From: Siphonodentalium dalli
Taxonomy: Eukaryota > Mollusca > Scaphopoda > Gadilida > Siphonodentaliidae
Direction: 5' to 3'
DNA length: 64,000 nt
NCBI GenBank assembly: GCA_032622095.1
Contig: CP136061.1
Span: 14,335,287-14,399,286, forward strand
Part shown: one piece after another, positions 1 to 10,532 of the stretch
Layout of the letters: every line of letters starts with the position of its first letter
Position numbering within the stretch: the stretch's first letter is position 1
The notes under the pieces: model-generated
What the model saw: only the letters and a program-made list of their open reading frames with translations
Told to the model about the DNA's origin: nothing
Databases searched by the model: none
Program-made: the position numbers and the translations under genes

Positions 1-1816
1 ATGTCCTGTTCACAGAGTGCATTGTTTGTCCGCCTTATCGATGTCCTGTTAACAGAGAGCATTGTTTGTCCGCCTTATCGATGTCCTGTTCTCAGAGAGC
101 ATTGTTTGTCCGCCTTATCGATGTCCTGTTCACAGAGAGCATTGTTTGTCCGCCTTATCGATGTCCTGTTCACAGAGAGCATTGTTTGTCCGCCTTATCG
201 ATGTCCTGTTCACAGAGAGCATTGTTTGTCCGCCTTATCGATGTCCTGTTCACAGAGAGCATTGTTTGTCCGCCTTATCGATGTCATGTTAACAGAGAGC
301 ATTGTTTGTCCGCCTTATCGATGTCCTGTTCACAGAGAGCATTGTTTGTCCGCCTTATCGATGTCCTGTTCTCAGAGAGCATTGTTTGTCCGCCTTATCG
401 ATGTCATGTTAACAGAGAGCATTGTTTGTCCGCCTTATCGATGTCCTGTTAACAGAGAGCATTGTTTGTCCGCCTTATCGATGTCCTGTTCACAGAGAGC
501 ATTGTTTGTCCGCCTTATCGATGTCCTGTTCACAGAGAGCATTGTTTGTCCGCCTTATCGATGTCCTGTTCTCAGAGAGCATTGTTTGTCCGCCTTATCG
601 ATGTCATGTTAACAGAGAGCATTGTTTGTCCGCCTTATCGATGTCTGTTCTCAGAGAGCATTGTTTGTCCGCCTTATCGATGTCCTGTTCACAGAGAGCA
701 TTGTTTGTCCGCCTTATCGATGTCCTGTTCACAGAGAGCATTGTTTGTCCGCCTTATCGATGTCCTGTTCACAGAGTGCATTGTTTGTCCGCCTTATCGA
801 TGTCCTGTTCACAGAGAGCATTGTTTGTCCGCCTTATCGATGTCCTGTTCTCAGAGAGCATTGTTTGTCCGCCTTATCGATGTCCTGTTCACAGAGAGCA
901 TTGTTTGTCCGCCTTATCGATGTCATGTTAACAGAGAGCATTGTTTGTCCGCCTTATCGATGTCCTGTTCACAGAGAGCATTGTTTGTCCGCCTTATCGA
1001 TGTCCTGTTCACAGAGAGCATTGTTTGTCCGCCTTATCGATGTCCTGTTCACAGAGAGCATTGTTTGTCCGCCTTATCGATGTCCTGTTCACAGAGAGCA
1101 TTGTTTGTCCGCCTTATCGATGTCCTGTTCACAGAGAGCATTGTTTGTCCGCCTTATCGATGTCCTGTTCACAGAGAGCATTGTTTGTTCGCCTTATCGA
1201 TGTCCTGTTCACAGAGAGCATTGTTTGTCCGCCTTATCGATGTCCTGTTCACAGAGAGCATTGTTTGTCCGCCTTATCGATGTCCTGTTCACAGAGAGCA
1301 TTGTTTGTCCGCCTTATCGATGTCCTGTTCACAGAGAGCATTGTTTGTCCGCCTTATCGATGTCCTGTTCACAGAGAGCATTGTTTGTCCGCCTTATCGA
1401 TGTCCTGTTCACAGAGAGCATTGTTTGTCCGCCTTATCGATGTCCTGTTCACAGAGAGCATTGTTTGTCCGCCTTATCGATGTCCTGTTCTCAGAGAGCA
1501 TTGTTTGTCCGCCTTATCGATGTCCTGTTCACAGAGAGCATTGTTTGTCCGCCTTATCGATGTCCTGTTCACAGAGAGCATTGTTTGTCCGCCTTATCGA
1601 TGTCCTGTTCTCAGAGAGCATTGTTTGTCCGCCTTATCGATGTCCTGTTCACAGAGAGCATTGTTTGTCCGCCTTATCGATGTCCTGTTCACAGAGAGCA
1701 TTGTTTGTCCGCCTTATCGATGTCCTGTTCACAGAGAGCATTGTTTGTCCGCCTTATCGATGTCCTGTTCACAGAGAGCATTGTTTGTCCGCCTTATCGA
1801 TGTCCTGTTCACAGAG
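1..1816. repeat. 40-bp tandem minisatellite, about 45 copies
   Basis: Contiguous direct repeats without spacers. The unit starts ATGTCCTGTTCACAGAGAGC and ends CGCCTTATCG. One unit, beginning at 641, is 39 bp. Recurrent variants change CTGTTCAC to CTGTTCTC, CTGTTAAC or CATGTTAAC. Because 40 is not a multiple of three, three units form one 120-bp translational period, and the consensus lacks stops in every forward frame; only GTTAAC variants create them. That fully explains the long open frames here, so I do not call a gene. The array runs off the left edge, so its true length is unknown. Confidence 0.97.
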
Positions 1817-2045
1817 GTGTCAGTTGAGGAAGCAGATCGAGAATGGTTGACTTGTCGGTTTTATCGACGAGATCTGATTGATTGTTTTGCAAATGGTGTT
1901 CAGCTTGGTGATAATAGAGTGGAATTATCTCTTGGAATAGTTCTCATTAATTCTGTCGCTAAGATTTCCAGAGGAGCTTAACCGAATTGTGCCGCTCTCT
2001 CCGTTCATCGCTAGCTGTCAACGAATCCCTTCCAAGACTTCGTTT
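1817..2045 (+). repeat. dispersed repeat family R1, copy 1
   Basis: Starts exactly where the 40-bp array stops. Shares an ordered series of blocks with 2040-2315 and 4669-4950: GTCAGTTGAG, TGATTGATTGTT, GATAATAGAGTGGAATTAT, AGTTCTCATTAATT, GTCGCT, CCGAATTGTGCC. Copies are clearly diverged. No open frame is shared between copies, so this is an old non-coding repeat of unknown class. Confidence 0.75.
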
Positions 2046-2315
2046 TTGTCCATGATCTATTTCTTTCCCACATAATTGTCAGTTGAGAAGTAACTCGAGG
2101 GTTCGATTTGGCCATTCAGTGTTGATTTGTGGGTTTTCTCGACGACATCAGATTGATTGTTAAGTTAAGGCAAGCGGTGTTGAGTTTGAGGATAATAGAG
2201 TGGTATTATATCTCTTGAAATAGCTCTCATTAATATTGTCGATAGGATTTCCTGATGAGCATCAACGAATTGTGCCACTCGATCACTGTTATAATCAAAG
2301 GATGCACTATCTAGA
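2040..2315 (+). repeat. dispersed repeat family R1, copy 2
   Basis: Same block order as copy 1, in the same orientation, about 260 bp further on. It also shares the upstream segment (GATCTAT...CACATAA before GTCAGTTGAG) with copy 3, which copy 1 lacks because the 40-bp array abuts there. Confidence 0.75.
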
Positions 2316-2359
2316 AGCTAAAACTCTACTTAAATACAATGGTTCAGCTGGCAGCCCCT

Positions 2360-2810
2360 GCCAAGCCTGAGTTTAGTGTGCCTGTCATTTGCAGAATAAG
2401 GTCCCCAGAGGGTGAATTTAGTGACGCTATCCCTCATAGAGGGCTAGCATCACTAAATTCACCTGGTGGGGATCTCATTCTGCCTAGGCATCATCTTCTC
2501 TGGCAAATTTCTTTATTATAAAATTTATATACAAACTTTTTCACATAGATTCTATTTCTTGTTTAGACTAGTTTCTATATATCCCCAAATTGGCAGACGA
2601 CACCTTGAATAATCGAGGTTCCCAATGGGTGTACATCACAATATTCACCATTTGGGAACTTCAATCTGAGTCTATATTTCCCATAGCAGATGAGGCCATG
2701 TAGAATGAGGTCCACAGAGGGTGAATTTGGGGATGCTAGCCCGCTGTGCGGATTACCGTCACTAAATTCACCCTCATGGGACCCCAATCCGCACTAAACT
2801 CAGGTTTGGC
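2360..2810. mobile_element. palindromic MITE family A, copy 1
   Basis: Nested inverted repeats. The outer ends are GCCAAGCCTGAGTTTAGTG (2360-2378) and its near-perfect complement (2792-2810). Inside are two hairpins, 2392-2482 and 2702-2786, each built from the motif GAGGGTGAATTTAGTGA and its complement. The ~220 bp between them reappears in reverse orientation at 20193-20460 and, diverged, at 58018-58190. No transposase frame, so it is non-autonomous. I could not identify a target duplication; superfamily unassigned. Confidence 0.85.
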
Positions 2811-2936
2811 TTCTATAAGCTATCGATCATATGGTATGAACTGTTTCTATTGATGTCGATTTCGTAATTAACTTTATATTGACTGCAAATTTTATGACGG
2901 AACCTGTACTGGTACAGAATTAGATATCATGTGGTG

Positions 2937-2990
2937 GTGCATTCTCATCTATATGCGTGTATCACACAGGGGAGACTCGCATATATGAGC
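2937..2990. mobile_element. diverged hairpin of the twin-hairpin core family
   Basis: Reads GCATTCTC, ATATGCG, then GACTCGCATATATGAG: a worn version of the hairpin GCATTCTCTTATATATGCGAG...CTCGCATATATAAGAG seen intact at 31791-31859 and elsewhere. Isolated here, without the second hairpin. Confidence 0.55.
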
Positions 2991-3043
2991 AAATTAAATA
3001 TGTGATCCTCGTCTCAGGAGTCACTCGTGGCTCAATGGAGGCA

Positions 3044-3123
3044 GGATCATATATCAAAATGAGAGGATATGGTGATCCCATGAAATGGGGATCACCATAT
3101 CCTATCATTTTGATATGTGATCC
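3044..3123. repeat. long hairpin, about 36-bp arms
   Basis: Arms 3044-3079 and 3087-3123 are nearly perfect complements (GGATCATATATCAAAATGAG against CATTTTGATATGTGATCC) around a 7-base loop. Unrelated in sequence to the other hairpin families in the window. Might be a small MITE or a fragment of one. Confidence 0.8.
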
Positions 3124-4044
3124 TAAAATAAGAAAATAGTTTTATTAACTAAATAACGGAGATATTTGAAGAAGTGTTTTTGACGAAATAACGGAAATAT
3201 TTGAAGAAGTGTTTTAAAGAGCGTATCCCAAACCTCACCCAAACCCACCCACCCTATATAAGAATTTGACTTATATTTCACCAGAGTTGATCTATTGTGG
3301 TGTTGTAATTTCTCATACAAATCGCCGTTATTTAGTAAAGGGACATTCTTTATAGAGTTATTACCCTTCATATAATAAAAACAGACAAAGATCGCATATC
3401 AAAACCTATGTTATCCTCCGTAGGATCAGATATCGTTTATAGTCTACACTCGTGCGCATTATGTGTTCAGCTGTATGTTATTTTGATAGAGCTGAATTCG
3501 GGTTGAATCAAGGTTGAGTCTTTCTGGGGAATTAGCATTTATTTTTACAATAGAAGTATACGGACATTCCGGTATAGTTGGAAACGGTCCACACAACAAT
3601 CGGAACTCCGGTTGTAATATGTGAAGTGACTGAAAGGCGGAGTTCCTGAACATAAAGTAACATAACACAGTTTTACACATTCTTATATACATGTACAAAG
3701 CATGCACATGTGTGAATTAACGACGCGGGATTAGATTAACAGATTTGCATGATAAATTATCCGATCATCACAGTGGCATTAACAGTTTGACAACTAATTA
3801 ATTATTAAAAGTAAAGCTAAGAATAGGAGCGATGACTGGTAATTAATGAGCACATGCTAAGGCAAGAATTGACAAGTTGCATATGAAAAGGCCAGCTGAT
3901 TAATACAAAGAAAAGGTCGGAATTGCGAAAAAGACTAACCTAACAAAGAAACGAACCTAACGCGAATACTATAGAAACAAACATCTGATACAGTCAAATC
4001 AATGTAGATACACAATGAAATAATTGACCAAAAATTAACCCTCT
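3124..4044. other. unannotated; short direct duplication only
   Basis: Contains a diverged ~38-bp direct duplication near 3143-3217 (AAATAACGGAGATATTTGAAG twice with small changes). Otherwise I see no gene or element. Confidence 0.6.
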
Positions 4045-4195
4045 GACACTATTGTTTTAGGTACACTGGAACCCGGTTAGTTTAGGTATATCCTGAACCC
4101 CGGTTATTTTATGTATATCCTGAACTCCGGTTATTTTCGGCATACCCTGAACCACAGTTATTTTAGGCATACCCCTGAACCACTTTTATTTTGAC
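4045..4195. repeat. degenerate ~33-bp tandem repeat, about 5 copies
   Basis: Successive units carry GGTTATTTTAGGTATA followed by CCTGAACCCC, with drifting sequence and length. Non-coding. Confidence 0.75.
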
Positions 4196-4224
4196 ATACT
4201 CGCCGGAACAAACGAAAAGTATAA

Positions 4225-4565
4225 TCTTCTCCGGAGTAATGCGTACAGTGTAATACACACCCTTGTAACGTATACAGTATAAACCACACGTTTGTAATGT
4301 ATAAAGTGCAAATCATATCATTGTAACGTATATTGTGTAACACACAGAATTGTAACAAATAAAGTATAATACACTCCGCTGTAACCTGTAAAGTGTAATA
4401 CACACCCTATAATGTCTAACGCGTAATACACACCCTATAATGTCTAACGCGTAATACACACCCTATAATGTCTAACGCGTAATTCACATCCTTGAAATTT
4501 ATGAAGTGTAATACATTCCCTTGTAGTGTTTAGAGTGTAATATACACCACTGTAACGTACAGTAT
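4225..4565. repeat. degenerate 28-34-bp tandem repeat
   Basis: Units share TGTAATACACACCCTTGTAACG with many changes. In the middle (4410-4480) three almost perfect 28-bp units (CACACCCTATAATGTCTAAC...) show recent local amplification inside an old array. Confidence 0.8.
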
Positions 4566-4668
4566 TTGTTATACAATTCTCGTTTTAATCATATACTTTG
4601 TTACAGGAGATACGAGGTGCCATTATGGAACGCCGATCACTTCCCATAATGCACTGTTTGTTCACGTG

Positions 4669-4950
4669 ATATATGTCCTTCACACATAAGTGTTAGTTGA
4701 GAACACATCGGTTGTTCACGAATGGCAATTCAGGGTTGATTTGTGGGTTTTTCTAGACGAGTTATGATTGTATTTGTTAAGACGAGACAAGCGGGCAGTG
4801 TCGAGTTTGGGGATAATAGATTGGAATTATCGCTTAGAATAGTTCTCATTAATTTTGTCGCTGGGATTTCCGGGGGAGTTTCACCGAATTTTGCCACTCA
4901 CTTCGTTTATCGATATATGTCAAGGATTCATTATCTGAAATTCGGCGAAT
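4669..4950 (+). repeat. dispersed repeat family R1, copy 3
   Basis: Matches copies 1 and 2 through GTTAGTTGAGAAC, TTGATTTGTGGGTTTT, GACGAG, GATAATAGATTGGAATTAT, AGTTCTCATTAATTTTGTCG and CACCGAATTTTGCCACT. Same orientation as the other two. Confidence 0.75.
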
Positions 4951-5004
4951 CTCATGAACATGAATTGCCTTTGATTGCGGCAATGTGGATTATTTGAATG
5001 TTGT

Positions 5005-5360
5005 TCTATAGAATTAACTTTGATCTAGAACCCTTTGAAGCGAGCGCTTCGATCTCGTCGATTCTGATGCGAGCATTATATCGGTGAAGTATCGTTGTTG
5101 AAATGGCCTCACATTTGTTCTGTCTATACCAGAACTGACTCGTTGAATAAATTCACAAACTCACAAAAAATACGAAGATGTTGTCAGTTTGGAGATCTCC
5201 GCATACTCTGCACCACTTCGGATGTCCCTCGAACTATGGAATTATCTTTGATTCTGAACCCTTTGAAGTGAAAACTATGTTCTTGTTGATGAAAATGCGT
5301 TCATGATGTTCATGTTTAATACTTGTTGAAATGCGTCAGACATTTGTTTGGTCATATCAG
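5005..5360. repeat. diverged direct duplication, ~230-bp period
   Basis: GAATTAACTTTGAT...GAACCCTTTGAAG at 5010-5040 recurs as GAATTATCTTTGAT...GAACCCTTTGAAG at 5239-5270, each followed by a TTGTTGAAATG motif and ACATTTGTT. Old tandem duplication, non-coding. Confidence 0.6.
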
Positions 5361-6017
5361 CCGTGCCTCTTTAATCCCCAAAATGTACCACCAGAGGTGT
5401 AGAGGGTCTCACGTATGTACATGTATGAGTGGTGTCCACGTCCAGTGTTCAAATTCACCATTTTGGCTTTTTGGATTGAAAATGTGGGACACTTCATTCC
5501 ACGTTCACGTGTTTTACCATACCGGTATGCTCCAACTGTAAACCACAAAGTATCCGACATTAAAGCGACACATCATTTTCAATCTATAAAATAAGACATT
5601 ATAGTAAATGCATGAATTATTATGGTACCGTTAGATGTCAACGGTTCTCTATCCGAATCTCGGTAGAATCTCGGTGATGGAAATTTGCTGCGAGAATTGT
5701 GTTTGTGATTTATCGTTGTTGTTTGTTTAATTTTGTCAGTTGTTATAACCAACCAAGAAACGACAATTTGAATCAACAAACAATCTCACCAACAATATCC
5801 ACAATGACGTAGAAGTTCTCAACTGTGTGACTAAATCCAAACCGTAGTTCATTTCGTCCATTACACACATATCGTTCGGCCTCATATAAAGATTTGTGGT
5901 CGATCCACATTTGCCCCAGCTCAGAAATGTATAATATTAACTAAATAACTTCAATCCAGACGACAGAGCGGTACTGTATTGTAACCACCGCCGGATCAAT
6001 CGAGATAATGTAGGGAC
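5361..6017. other. no recognised feature
   Basis: AT-rich sequence with only short, unconvincing open frames. I see nothing to annotate until the 7-bp target duplication at 6018. Confidence 0.5.
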
Positions 6018-6024
6018 CGATGGG

Positions 6025-6601
6025 CACCTAGTACAAACGCTATCGCATGCCAAATGGGGTGGGATGCTGAAAAATCGCAAGCCAATTTGCGCGCGATTTA
6101 GTTTGCCGTGTCCCGCGTGACTCAGCATCGCATGCGAATATGTTTCGATTGTAAAATTCAAAGAAATGTAACTCTAACATACCCGTTATTTAGTAAAAAA
6201 TCATAGCAAAAGAATGACACCACAAAGAGACACGTTTCAAAAACACTATAGGAAAAATCACTTTTAGGGTGGGTGGGCTTGGGGGAGGCGGACGTCACTG
6301 TCTAAGACCTGTTGGGAAACACAAAATTCAAACTGTTAAGCAACGTCACCCCTTTTTCAAATTGATATCGAGGCAGTCAGGTCGCGCCAGCGACCGCTGC
6401 CGCGGGGGCCTGATGGCTCATAAAAACAACTCTATATATAAGCGCCCGCGGCTACCACTTTATAGCATCAAGGGTAGACTGAGCAAATCGAGACGGGATG
6501 CTGGTCCCGCCAAACTCTCCAGACGGCATCGACATATCAAAACGCATGCGATTCTCGCCTATCGTATCCGTATTTGGACGAGATTGTAAGACCATAGCCT
6601 G
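6025..6601 (+). mobile_element. family E element, copy 1 (577 bp, 7-bp target duplication)
   Basis: Flanked by CGATGGG at 6018-6024 and 6602-6608. Ends are CACCTAGTACAAACGC and GTAAGACCATAGCCTG. An almost identical copy lies inverted at 17628-18248 with a different 7-bp duplication, which fixes both ends. Inverted ends are weak at best (CA...TG, with a CTA motif close to each end). The interior has a GC-rich patch (CCGCTGCCGCGGGGGCC) and a TATA-like CTATATATAAGCGCC near 6432. An 80-codon frame is the same in both copies, but the DNA there is also identical, so this is no evidence of selection. A 7-bp duplication with CA...TG ends would suit a P-type non-autonomous element; this is tentative. 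Confidence 0.88.
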
Positions 6602-6871
6602 CGATGGGAGTCAGAAGAAAACAAAATCATAGCACAAATCCAGCAACATAATAACGATATTGGTATAGATTAACAAACAAACTAATCATATAGTAGCTCA
6701 TATCACTTCGTGTTATCATTCATAGCATTATATCCATAGTATATGGCACAAATAAACTCTTAGCTTCCTGCTAAATCCTGATGTCATTTAGTATTACTAT
6801 AATACATGTCCGTAACGAATTATATGTGACTGAGAATAAAATATGCTTAAACCAATTTGCCAGTATCAGTT

Positions 6872-7240
6872 GAGTCGTTTCCAGTTCTGGTTAAAACACA
6901 GACTACACAGCTATGAGTAGTGATCCTGGATCATGTGGGTGATATCTATTACCACCAGCAAGAGTTAGCTCTCTGTGGCTAAACTAAGTTCTGCAATGAA
7001 TGCATACAGTGTGACAATAATACAAACAATTATGTTTAAGCGCTATTTTTTAGCAATATGACGAATCGACCGCTGTAAAGGCATTCCAACAATTGTCTGA
7101 TAGGATACATCGCTTTCCTGATGATGTTGTGATTGGGTGGGTCTGTCTTATTTATGTTGATGGTAATATAACCCCCCCCCAAATACTGCAGACTCATTAC
7201 TGCATAGCCGTGGAGTCTGTATATTAACCAGAACTGAGTC
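6872..7240. repeat. inverted-repeat pair, ~35-bp arms
   Basis: Left arm 6872-6915 contains CAGTTCTGGTTAAAACACAG and GCTATG; right arm 7203-7240 is the complement with a few changes and one short indel. About 290 bp lie between. Possibly a small MITE; no target duplication seen. Confidence 0.55.
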
Positions 7241-7279
7241 GATTCCAACCGAAGGCCTCTTACCACAGGTCCCCTAGTA

Positions 7280-7850
7280 TTAAGTTATTAACGCCACCGG
7301 TGTGTACTGTTCTACAAATTTTTGAAATATGTGGTCCCATGGTGATTTTATAAATAGATAATTGTTTTTTCAGGTTATTTTTGAACGCGTTAAAGTTGTA
7401 CTGCGACCCCGAGTCCGGTAAAATCTGTAGTTGGAATGTCCAAGTTCTTGAAAGTTCTATTGACTATGCCGATGAGTTGAGAAGCTTTATTATATTAGGA
7501 TATTGTAGGAAGGCTAATCTGGCCGTGTCAAATTGAGTTATAGCGATGGGATATCTCGCAGGACAACACATTTCGGGTGTTCGTGGGGTGTGTATTCGCT
7601 GTATGTCTTATAGTTGCAGTGTGTAACTATTATGACCGCGTTAATTGCGTTCGATGTTTAGTTACGAACAATGACTGGGCCATGCACACTTGAAGATTTT
7701 ATGGCGAGAACAAATTTTTTTATCCGCATTTAGAAGCTTGAAGGATTAGATGTTTTAACGGAATTATGAGGCGGTGCATTAATGTAACCAATATATTTGA
7801 TATTATAATTTAAATTTATGGATAATAATATGATCTTGGGGGCGTTACCA
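7280..7850 (+). repeat. dispersed repeat family R2, copy 1
   Basis: Matches 28705-28782 and 29915-30400 at roughly 85-90 percent by eye. Shared blocks include GAGTCCGGTAAAA, AAGGCTAATCTGGCCGTGTC, GGACAACACATTTCGGG and GAGGCGGTGCATT. The second copy is split by a non-LTR retrotransposon fragment, so this copy shows the uninterrupted state. No shared reading frame; class unknown. Confidence 0.85.
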
Positions 7851-9389
7851 TTTCTGGCTATGATTTTCTTGTATACCCATGATAGTGTTGTCGCACCAGG
7901 GACCTGTGCCTATGACCGCGTGAACCCTGTCCACAAGGCTTTGATGGTGTTACGACTAATGTTAGTTCACCACCGCGTTAACAATATACATTTCGCCACG
8001 TGTCTTTTGTGAAGAATCCAAATCGTCCTAGATCTGACGAAATCTTATCTGATTGACATAAGAAAATGTACTTACTGCCAGTACAACGAAAGTGTATTAA
8101 ATTCTTTGCGATGGCTATAGCATATACCAGGGTCGAGTTGGTTGACTGAGAATATGCATATTGGCATGATATTTGTGAGAACACCATTGTATCATATCTC
8201 TATTTATGGCTATAGGAATATTTTTATCGACGAATAAACTGTATATAGCATTCGCCTATGGATCACGTTGAACCCCATAACCCTGTAGTGACATGACACA
8301 ACACTAATATGATATGTTAAACAATTATATGCAAGGAGGTACATTACAAGGACACATACCATCGTGTATACAATGGCAAGGTACGAGGAAACATATACGG
8401 GCATTAAACAAACTTTGTATACCGCTTGCATGTCTCTGCACGTATGGTGCCCGCTGGATACACGAGGTTCAGTCGGCAGGCACTTATAGCACATATCCCA
8501 TGTACGGTGTAGCTAACGCCGCCCGGCTATGCTGATGGCTATGGTTTCGTATTAACATAGACATTGTGGCCCGGGGTGTCTCCCATCACAGGTTGATAAC
8601 ATTTGGAAACATCAGAGTGAAAACAGGCTGTTATCGTTCCGAAATGTTGAGTTGACAACATCTACTGTAAATTATGTTGTTTTTGGACTATGATTAGAAT
8701 ATCTTCCTACTTTTCGTGAAACAGTTTATACTGAAATAGTTGGAAATTCTCAACCTATAGCGGGGCGTTAGGACAGTTCTAACCATGTGGCGTATCAGTT
8801 GGACGCTTCCGATTCAACAGGTGGGTGCAGATGAAGTTTATATTCTTAAATTATGCTCGGATTATAGTGTTCCTCACATCAGCGCCCTCTACCACCTAAT
8901 GTAGCTAACGGCGCCCAATTAAAACAAAAATCTTGTAAATTCAGATAAATGCAAATACAAGGATTTCGACAGCTGCAACACAGACTGAACACATAATTAT
9001 ACTACCATAATCGTGTTCATACCGGTCAATAAATGATGAATTTCTCGAACAATTATCATATTTGCGTGGGACTATTTTGTTTCCAGGCTATATCGTTATA
9101 TTGTATCGCACATTGCATTGGCGTGTGAATGACACAAGCATTTTACGAAGACACAAGCATTTTACGAAGACAACATTACTTATGCACATCATTATACCAG
9201 TGAATTAAATTGTGTTATAGGCTTCGATGTGCATGTTTCGCCCACTAACTCAGTTATATTCTTAGATTAATTTAATATCATACATCATCGGTGATGCGAC
9301 AGAAGTGAATATCGGTAAGAGAGACTGTGTGTCTAATACTGTCTATGTGAATTGCTGTTTATCATATTGTCCGACATATAACGCATATA
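7851..9389. other. no recognised feature
   Basis: Only a perfect 19-bp tandem duplication (ACAAGCATTTTACGAAGAC, twice at 9133-9170) stands out. Open frames are short and without recognisable motifs. Confidence 0.5.
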
Positions 9390-10190
9390 ATGTATTATAG
9401 GCTAAACCGGCTGGACATGAGTTCGAATGCGACATATGCCTGCATGGTGCCTACATGGTGCCTACATGGTGCCTACATGGTGCATACATGGTGCCTACAT
9501 GGTGCCTACATGGTGCCTGCATGGTGCCTGCATGGTGCCTACATGGTGCCTACATGGTGCCTACATGGTGCCTACATGGTGCCTACATGGTGCATGCGAT
9601 TATACAAATTGATACGAATGTGTGGATTATTCGATATATATGTTAAACCGATCGAATGGAGAACAAGTTGCTCACACTCGCGAAGAAATGTACACCTCGC
9701 ACTCCGATCGTGCCGTATACATTATTACAACATAAATCGCTGGACAAATGGTCTCTACCTTAATGTGACCTATACCAGTAACGGCCATCAGATCCAGACA
9801 CACACACACCCTCACACACAGTATATACCAGCCACAAGAAACAACAGTATACAGCGAGACAATGGAGATCTATATCATCGTCACATGATGGCGGCCATTA
9901 TGAATAGGTTCATGTGGTGTACTTTCCGGCTGATACTCAGATCCGACATTAACTTCCTGTCAATATATATGACACAACGATTAATGAGGGCGGCAAATGT
10001 CTGCGTATACGTATCGGTAAATCGCAGGTATCAGCGAATTCTATTGTTGTCACCCTGCGTGGTTCGGTTCAAGGCATACTTGTTAGATTTAGATACGCGA
10101 AGTGGTTATCCGCAAGGGGTGTCCACTTTGGAATTTACAACATGCAGACAGGCCGAAATTTACGGTTTTGACAAACTCCATTTGCAATAA
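9390..10190 (+). other. unusually long open frame (266 codons), coding status doubtful
   Basis: An uninterrupted frame that begins before the 11-bp minisatellite and continues about 190 codons past it. A rough estimate for 40 percent GC makes a stop-free run of this length uncommon by chance. Against coding: the first part is a low-complexity repeat rich in Met, Tyr, Trp, Cys and His, the rest shows no domain I recognise, and no splice sites or partner exons are evident. I keep it as a candidate only. Confidence 0.15.
9438..9595. repeat. 11-bp minisatellite, about 14 copies
   Basis: Repeats of CATGGTGCCTA with CTG and CAT variants. Eleven is not a multiple of three, and the unit is open in all forward frames, giving three overlapping repetitive frames. 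Confidence 0.95.
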
Positions 10191-10428
10191 CCCACAACTT
10201 CTTGTTAGTACTTGTTATGATAGTTTCTGATATTCAGTCAAATATTTAGGGTGAAGTTCGTTGTTTTAAACAGTCGAATATTGTTTTTCTACTTTCAGTA
10301 CAGAATTGTTCTTTATTCCATTACCAAAATAACCCTCGACATTCCGCGTTTTAAGAGCAACGTTGGTAAACAATTTACTGTAACAGAAACCAATGTGTAC
10401 ACTTCCAGACAAAAATAAGTCTAACATA
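10191..10428. other. no recognised feature
   Basis: Short AT-rich stretch leading to the repeat cluster; nothing identified. Confidence 0.5.
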
Positions 10429-10528
10429 ATTATATACAGATAGCGTTGATGATGATCAGTTGAGGTGTGCTGCATATTACATACGATGTATTATATACAG
10501 ATAGCGTTGATCATGATCAGTTGAGGTA
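10429..10528. repeat. two-copy ~61-bp duplication upstream of the 67-bp array
   Basis: ATTATATACAGATAGCGTTG followed by ATCAGTTGAGGT occurs at 10429-10466 and again from 10490, directly before the first 67-bp unit. Confidence 0.85.
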
Positions 10529-10532
10529 GATG

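Noticed and set aside
1-1981. Long overlapping frames (up to 462 codons) in the 40-bp array
   Set aside because: All three forward frames are open simply because the unit lacks stops; same residues recur every 40 codons. No start context, domain or splice evidence.
3143-3345. Relation of the AAATAACGG motifs at 3150 and 3330 to family E
   Set aside because: Only about 12-15 bases match in isolation, and order and orientation do not fit.
6269-6589. 106-codon frame shared by the two family E elements
   Set aside because: DNA of the copies is identical over this part, so shared frame carries no information; residues are basic and motif-free.
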